Shown here: positions 59,246-64,000 of the stretch, one piece after another
How positions within the stretch are numbered: the first letter of the stretch is position 1
Layout of the letters: each line of letters starts with the position of its first letter
Assembly: GCA_951812965.1 (NCBI GenBank)
Contig: OX638341.1
Coordinates: 664,438 to 728,437, forward strand
Direction of reading: 5' to 3'
DNA length: 64,000 nucleotides
Source of the DNA: an uncultured Pseudohongiella sp.
GTDB lineage: Bacteria; Pseudomonadota; Gammaproteobacteria; Pseudomonadales; Pseudohongiellaceae
Notes under the pieces: model-generated
Databases searched by the model: none
What the model was told of the DNA's origin: nothing
The model's input: the letters and a program-made list of their open reading frames with translations, nothing else
Translations under genes and position numbers: made by a program

Positions 59246-61501
59246 CTAACGCGCTACCCGCTCCAGGCGGTCCACATTCTGGAATCCGCGGGGGAGTTTG
59301 AAGCCGCGGCGGCCGCGGTCGTTTACGTATCCGGCGAAATCGCTCGGTTTCATTTTGCGGTAGCGGGCGCCCGCGTGGACCTTGAGGATGTCGTTCGGCG
59401 AGAGTACCGCCACCGAAACGACGTATTCCTGGCGCTGACGGACCCGCGCCGAGGGGATGCCGATGATGCGGTTGCCCTTGCCGCGGGCCAGACGCGGCAA
59501 TTCCGAGAGCGCGAATACCAGCATGCGGCCCTCGTTGGTAGCGGCGACGACAAATTGACCGTTGTAATCGTCAACCATTACCGCCGGCAGCACCCTGGCG
59601 CCTTCCGGCAGCCGCAGCGCCGCCTTGCCGTTGCGGTTCTTGCTCGTCAGGTCTTCGATGCGGCTGACGAAACCGTAGCCCGCATCGCTTGCCAACAGCA
59701 CTTCCCGGTTCGGATCGCCAATCAAAAGTCCTTCGAAAGTCGCCCCCGAAGGCGGGTTGAGCTTGCCCGAGAGCGGTTCGCCCTGACCCCGGGCTGAAGG
59801 CAGTGAATGCGCCGGCAGCGTATAGGCGCGGCCAGTGGAATCGAGAAAGATCACCGGCTGATTGCTCTTGCCGCGCGCCGCCAGCTTGAAACCGTCGCCG
59901 GACTTGTATTGCAGTCCGGCGGGATCGATATCGTGGCCCCGCGCGGCGCGCACCCAGCCGCGTTCGGAGAGCACTATAGTGACCGGTTCGGTGGGCAGCA
60001 ACTCGTTTTCGCTGAAAGCGCGCGCTTCCTGCCGTTGCGTGATCGGCGTACGCCGCTCGTCGCCGTATTTCTCCTTGTCTTCGCGGATTTCCTTCTTGAT
60101 GAACGCAGTCAGACGGGCCTTCGAATCGAGCAGCTTTTCCAGCTTGTCGCGTTCCTCGGCAAGTTCCTTCTGCTCCGCGGTAATGCGGATTTCCTCGAGC
60201 TTGGCCAATTGTTTCAGCCGCAGTTCGAGAATCGCTTCCGCCTGCTTTTCGCTCAGTCCGAATCGCGCCATCAGAGCCGGCTTCGGCTCGTCTTCCTCGC
60301 GCACGATGGCGATGACTTCGTCGATGTTGAGATAAGCGACGAGCAGGCCTTCGAGGATGTGCAGGCGGGAAAGGATTCGTTCGAGGCGGAACTTGAGCCG
60401 GCGCCGCACGGTGAGCTTGCGGAAATCCAGCCATTCCCCCAGCAGCGTGGCGAGATCCTTGACCTGGGGCCGCAGATTGTTGCCGATCACGTTGAAGTTG
60501 ACGCGATGCTGCTTTTCCAGGTCCGTGGTGGCGAACAGGTGCGACATCACCCCTTCCTTGTCCACCCGGTTCGATTTGAGCACGACGACGATCCGCGTAG
60601 GGTTCTCGTGGTCTGATTCGTCGCGCAGATCCACCACCATGGGCAATTTCTTTTTCTGCATCTGTGCGGCGATCTGTTCGAGAATTCGCGTTCCCGAAAC
60701 CTGAAAGGGCAATGCGGTGATAATGATCTCGCCGCTTTCGAAATGGACGCGGGCTCTGGTCTTCAGCGCGCCGCGGCCGCTGCGATAGATCTCGAGGATT
60801 TCCTGGCGCGAGTTGACGAGTTCGGCGCCGGTGGGGAAATCCGGCCCCTGGATGAATTCGCAAAGCCGGTTCACATCCGCGTCGGGATGATCGAGCAGAT
60901 GTATGCAGGCCTCGGCGACTTCGCGCAGATTGTGCGGCGGAATATCCGTGGCCATGCCCACGGCGATGCCGCTGCCGCCATTGAGCAGCACGTTCGGCAG
61001 CCGCGCCGGCAGGATTTCCGGCTCCTGCAGGGTGCCGTCGAAATTCGGCTTCCAGTCCACCGTGCCCTGGCCGAGTTCGGACAGCAGCAGTTCGGCGTAG
61101 TTGCGCAGCCGCGATTCGGTGTAGCGCATTGCGGCGAAGGACTTGGGGTCGTCCTGGGAGCCCCAGTTGCCCTGGCCGTCCACCAGGGGGTAGCGGTAAT
61201 TGAATTCCTGCGCCATGTGCACCATGGCTTCGTAACAGGCCGAATCTCCGTGAGGATGAAACTTGCCGATGACGTCGCCGATGGTGCGCGCGGACTTCTT
61301 GAACTTCGACGTCGCTTTCAGGCCGAGTTCGGACATGGCGTAGACGATGCGCCGCTGCACCGGCTTGAGACCGTCGCCAAGGCTGGGCAGTGCGCGGTCG
61401 TTGATGACGTACATCGAATAGTTCAGGTACGCCTGGCGGGTATAGGTATGCAGCGGAACGCTTTCGATTTCGTCGGTCGAGATTTCGATGTGTGAATTCA
61501 T
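59246..61501 (-). CDS. parC: DNA topoisomerase IV subunit A
   Basis: 751 aa; with ParE it decatenates daughter chromosomes. The breakage-reunion domain has [36 protein letters not shown] (the quinolone-resistance region with normal Ser/Glu-type positions: GDSACYE) and the catalytic Tyr127 in AMRYTESRL. The C-terminal beta-pinwheel is short, as in ParC, and lacks the GyrA box QRRGGKG, which rules out GyrA. It follows parE by 21 bp on the same strand. Confidence 0.95.
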   Translation of the reverse strand: MNSHIEISTDEIESVPLHTYTRQAYLNYSMYVINDRALPSLGDGLKPVQRRIVYAMSELGLKATSKFKKSARTIGDVIGKFHPHGDSACYEAMVHMAQEFNYRYPLVDGQGNWGSQDDPKSFAAMRYTESRLRNYAELLLSELGQGTVDWKPNFDGTLQEPEILPARLPNVLLNGGSGIAVGMATDIPPHNLREVAEACIHLLDHPDADVNRLCEFIQGPDFPTGAELVNSRQEILEIYRSGRGALKTRARVHFESGEIIITALPFQVSGTRILEQIAAQMQKKKLPMVVDLRDESDHENPTRIVVVLKSNRVDKEGVMSHLFATTDLEKQHRVNFNVIGNNLRPQVKDLATLLGEWLDFRKLTVRRRLKFRLERILSRLHILEGLLVAYLNIDEVIAIVREEDEPKPALMARFGLSEKQAEAILELRLKQLAKLEEIRITAEQKELAEERDKLEKLLDSKARLTAFIKKEIREDKEKYGDERRTPITQRQEARAFSENELLPTEPVTIVLSERGWVRAARGHDIDPAGLQYKSGDGFKLAARGKSNQPVIFLDSTGRAYTLPAHSLPSARGQGEPLSGKLNPPSGATFEGLLIGDPNREVLLASDAGYGFVSRIEDLTSKNRNGKAALRLPEGARVLPAVMVDDYNGQFVVAATNEGRMLVFALSELPRLARGKGNRIIGIPSARVRQRQEYVVSVAVLSPNDILKVHAGARYRKMKPSDFAGYVNDRGRRGFKLPRGFQNVDRLERVAR

Positions 61502-61522
61502 GGCCCGGGTTTACGCTCCAGC

Positions 61523-63448
61523 TCAGTCCACCAGTTCGGCTTTGTTGCCGCTATCTTCGAGCCAACTCTTGCGGTCGGCGGCGCGATTTTTCGCCAGCAG
61601 CATGTCCATCACCGCGTCGGCGGATTCGGCTGATCGACCAGTGGCGGCCGCGTCGTCGAGGGTCAGTTGCACCAGGCGCCGGGTTTCCCGCGCCATGGTC
61701 GTTTCGCGCAACTGCAAGGGGTTCATTTCGCCCAGGCCCTTGAAGCGTTGCACGTTGGGTTTGACGGTTTTCTTTTCCGTGGCGAGCTTGTCGAGGATGC
61801 CGTTCTTCTCGTCCTCGTCCAGCGCGTAGTACACCTCCTTTCCCGCGTCGATGCGGAACAGCGGCGGCATGGCGACATGGACGTGGCCGGCTTCGAGCAC
61901 CGGCCGGAAATGTTTCAGGAACAGCGCGCAAAGCAGGGTCGCGATATGCAGGCCGTCGGAGTCGGCGTCGGCGAGAATGCAGATTTTCCCGTAGCGCAGG
62001 CTGCGTATGTCCTTCGAGCCCGGGTCGACGCCGAGGGCGATGGCGATGTCGTGCACCGCCTGGGAGGCGAGAATCTCGCCGGAGTCGACTTCCCAGGTGT
62101 TCAGGATCTTGCCGCGCAGGGGCATGATGGCCTGGAACTCGCGATCCCGCGCCTGCTTGGCGGACCCGCCGGCGGAATCGCCTTCCACGAGAAACAACTC
62201 GCCCTGCATCACGTCCTCGGTGGAGCAGTCGGCGAGCTTGCCGGGCAGGGCCGGGCCCGAGCCGATCTTCTTGCGCACGACCTTCTTGCTCGCCTTGGAG
62301 CGGCGCTGGGCATTACCGATCACAATTTCAGCGATGGTTTCGGCTTCGGCGGTATGCTGGTTCAGCCACAGGCTGAAAGCGTCCTTGATGACGCCGGCGA
62401 CGAAGACCGCGCATTTGCGCGAGGACAAGCGTTCCTTGGTCTGGCCGGAAAATTGCGGGTCGAGCAACTTGGAAGAAAGTACGAAGCTCAGGTTCTCGAA
62501 CACGTCGTCGGGCGTGAGCCGCAGGCCGCGGGGCACGAGATTGCGGAACTCGCAGAACTCGCGCAAGGCATCGAGCAGGCCGGTGCGTAGGCCGCTGACA
62601 TGGGTGCCGCCGAGTGGCGTTGGTATCAGGTTTACATAGCTTTCGCAGACCTGGGCGCCGCCCGCGGGCAGCCATTGCAGCGCCCAGTCCACGGCTTCGT
62701 CGTTGCCCTTGACCGAACCGGTGAAAGGCTCGGCGGGGACGGTTTCCCATTCCTCGGTGGCCTGGCCGAGGTAGTCCCTGAGGCCGTCCTGGTACTGCCA
62801 GGACTCGCTCTGCGACTTGTCGCCGGCGGCGGTATGGTCGAAGAAATTAACAGTGAGGCCCGGGCACAGCACCGCCTTGGCGCGCAAGGCGTGTTTCAGC
62901 TTGGGAATCGAGACCCGAGTGGTGTCGAAATAGATGCCGTTCGGGACGAAGCGAATTCTCGTACCGGTATTGCGCATGCCGACTTCGCCGGTGACGCCGA
63001 GATCGCAGGTTTTCTCGCCGTCGCGAAAGACCATGTTGTAGACCTTGCCGCCGCGCTTGACCTCGACTTCGAGATCGCTGGAAAGCGCATTGACGACGGA
63101 TACGCCGACGCCATGCAGGCCTCCGGAGAAGCGATAGCTGCGATCGGAAAACTTCGCGCCGGCGTGAAGCCGCGTGAGGATCAATTCGACCCCGCTGACG
63201 CCTTCTTCGGGATGAATATCGACAGGCATGCCGCGGCCATCGTCGCTGACTTCGACCGAGCCGTCCTGATGCAGGCTGACATTGATTTCCGCGGCATGGC
63301 CGGCAAGCGCCTCGTCGACGCTGTTGTCGACGACTTCCTGCACCAGATGGTTGGGCCGCGAGATGTCGGTGTACATGCCGGGACGCTTTCTGACCGGGTC
63401 CAGTCCGGCCAGTACCTCGATGGCGTCGGCGTTATAGCTACTTCCCAT
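61523..63448 (-). CDS. parE: DNA topoisomerase IV subunit B
   Basis: About 641 aa. The GHKL ATPase has VLAGLDPVRKRPGMYTD, EVVDNSVDEALAGHA, VSDDGRGMPVDIHPEEG and the GLHGVGVSVVNALS loop. The TOPRIM domain has LVEGDSAGGSAKQARDREFQ near 420 and ILADADSDGLHIATLL. The size is that of ParE, not the longer GyrB. ATG 63448 (MGSSYNADAIE) has AGGAG just upstream; the annotated-length frame from TTG 63463 includes the SD. It is the first gene of the parE-parC operon. Confidence 0.96.
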   Translation of the reverse strand: MGSSYNADAIEVLAGLDPVRKRPGMYTDISRPNHLVQEVVDNSVDEALAGHAAEINVSLHQDGSVEVSDDGRGMPVDIHPEEGVSGVELILTRLHAGAKFSDRSYRFSGGLHGVGVSVVNALSSDLEVEVKRGGKVYNMVFRDGEKTCDLGVTGEVGMRNTGTRIRFVPNGIYFDTTRVSIPKLKHALRAKAVLCPGLTVNFFDHTAAGDKSQSESWQYQDGLRDYLGQATEEWETVPAEPFTGSVKGNDEAVDWALQWLPAGGAQVCESYVNLIPTPLGGTHVSGLRTGLLDALREFCEFRNLVPRGLRLTPDDVFENLSFVLSSKLLDPQFSGQTKERLSSRKCAVFVAGVIKDAFSLWLNQHTAEAETIAEIVIGNAQRRSKASKKVVRKKIGSGPALPGKLADCSTEDVMQGELFLVEGDSAGGSAKQARDREFQAIMPLRGKILNTWEVDSGEILASQAVHDIAIALGVDPGSKDIRSLRYGKICILADADSDGLHIATLLCALFLKHFRPVLEAGHVHVAMPPLFRIDAGKEVYYALDEDEKNGILDKLATEKKTVKPNVQRFKGLGEMNPLQLRETTMARETRRLVQLTLDDAAATGRSAESADAVMDMLLAKNRAADRKSWLEDSGNKAELVD

Positions 63449-63535
63449 TCTCTCCTGTTCCAAAACAGCAAAAATTTCGCGTAACGGACTATAAAGTTAT
63501 CGCGCGGACGCTGCTTTTCTTGATGTTTCGGCGGC

Positions 63536-64000
63536 TCAGACCTGCAGTGCGATTTCCTCGCCGAGTCCGACGCGTCCGCATTGCAGGCAATGGGTGAGCC
63601 ATTCGCCGAGGAATCGGTTGATCTGAGCTTTCTCGTTGACCTGGTACATGTGCTTGTTGGGCTGCTTGTAACGCAGCTTGAAGCCGCGGTGGCCCTGGTA
63701 GGAAAGCACTTCGGCGGAATTGACGTCGTGGTAGACGCGCACGTGCATGGTCGGATTGGCAATGCGGTCGGGGTCGCCGGGCTGCTGCACGATTTCGAGG
63801 CCGGTGGTGAAGCGGAAGGCTTCGGTGACGCGAATTCTCAGGGTGACGTCTTCGCCGTCCCGGCCGGGAAGCAGAAAGGTGGAAGTATGGCCTTGCAACT
63901 CGGCGGCGGCCTGTTCTTCGTCGAATTCAGATTTCTTGCGGCGCGAGAGGTCACGCCATGCGCGTAACCCGGGTAAAAGTCGCAGCAGCCGAATGTAGTT
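63536..64000 (-). CDS. yqiB: DUF1249 (YqiB-like) protein, 5' partial
   Basis: The frame runs off the right edge; at least 154 codons are inside the window. NYIRLLRLLPGLRAW at the start of the visible part, MHVRVYHDVNSAEVLSYQGH in the middle and KAQINRFLGEWLTHCLQCG near the end are family marks. In E. coli yqiB lies in the nudF-yqiB-cpdA-yqiA-parE group; here it precedes parE with a 87-bp gap and without cpdA or yqiA between them. The function is not known. Confidence 0.85.
   Translation of the reverse strand, partial: NYIRLLRLLPGLRAWRDLSRRKKSEFDEEQAAAELQGHTSTFLLPGRDGEDVTLRIRVTEAFRFTTGLEIVQQPGDPDRIANPTMHVRVYHDVNSAEVLSYQGHRGFKLRYKQPNKHMYQVNEKAQINRFLGEWLTHCLQCGRVGLGEEIALQV

Overview
The window is one stretch of a GC-rich gammaproteobacterial chromosome. 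The evidence is an EF-P with Lys34 next to both EpmA and EpmB, a ParE-ParC operon followed by a DUF1249 (YqiB) gene, NhaD, monomeric NADP-isocitrate dehydrogenase, a TorF-type porin and an ImuB/DnaE2 pair with perfect LexA boxes. The protein set suits an aerobic, probably marine or host-associated, peptide- and amino-acid-using heterotroph: many exported peptidases and amidohydrolases, c-type cytochromes and Na+/H+ exchange. The exact order cannot be told from sequence reading alone. No rRNA, tRNA, CRISPR array or intact transposase gene was seen.

Layout. 1-5.2 kb: a partial M28 peptidase, a DUF5916 outer-membrane protein and a GDPD. 5.2-10.9 kb: an SOS island with LexA box-imuB-VOC-VOC facing dnaE2-LexA box. 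10.9-18.5 kb: a beta-barrel protein, a D-aminoacylase-like lipoprotein, an unknown exported protein, a TorF porin behind a sigma-54 promoter and NtrC site, a serine hydrolase and a GST. 18.7-28.1 kb: a lipoprotein, threonine synthase, two amidohydrolases, DUF1501 and DUF1800. 28.2-29.8 kb: a decayed patch with a frameshifted gene and coiled-coil remnants. 29.9-35.5 kb: a four-gene operon (M13 peptidase, D-aminoacylase, ABC ATPase, ABC permease). 35.9-39.0 kb: cytochromes around a duplicated cassette of double-glycine-leader peptide genes, each with a three-helix membrane protein. 39-46.4 kb: a matrixin-like protease, an SUMF1-like/NqrB-RnfD-like pair, an exported paralogue of the 13.7-kb gene and an M20 peptidase. 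46.5-50.8 kb: NhaD and two degenerate signalling proteins. 51-53.6 kb: the EF-P modification cluster. 53.9-64 kb: a D-amino acid aminotransferase, an acetyltransferase, isocitrate dehydrogenase, an NHL-repeat protein, parC, parE and a partial yqiB-like gene.

A second layer of the window is its repeats. At least 25 copies of a 20-bp palindrome (GGGCGAGGCATGCCTCGCCC, or the GGGCGACGCATGCGTCGCCC variant) sit between genes, often just after stop codons. In four places the palindrome delimits a tandem array, and each array has its own unrelated unit (122 bp x5, 79 bp x3, 53 bp x5, 135 bp x2). Other dispersed hairpin families occur, plus one 226-bp MITE-like element with 22-bp terminal inverted repeats and an 8-bp target duplication.

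The most likely undescribed system is the 36.4-38.0 kb cassette: two paralogous units of [three-helix protein with a GEYxGF loop] + [small secreted-peptide precursor with a double-glycine leader]. It reads as a duplicated bacteriocin/immunity-type module whose exporter is not in the window.
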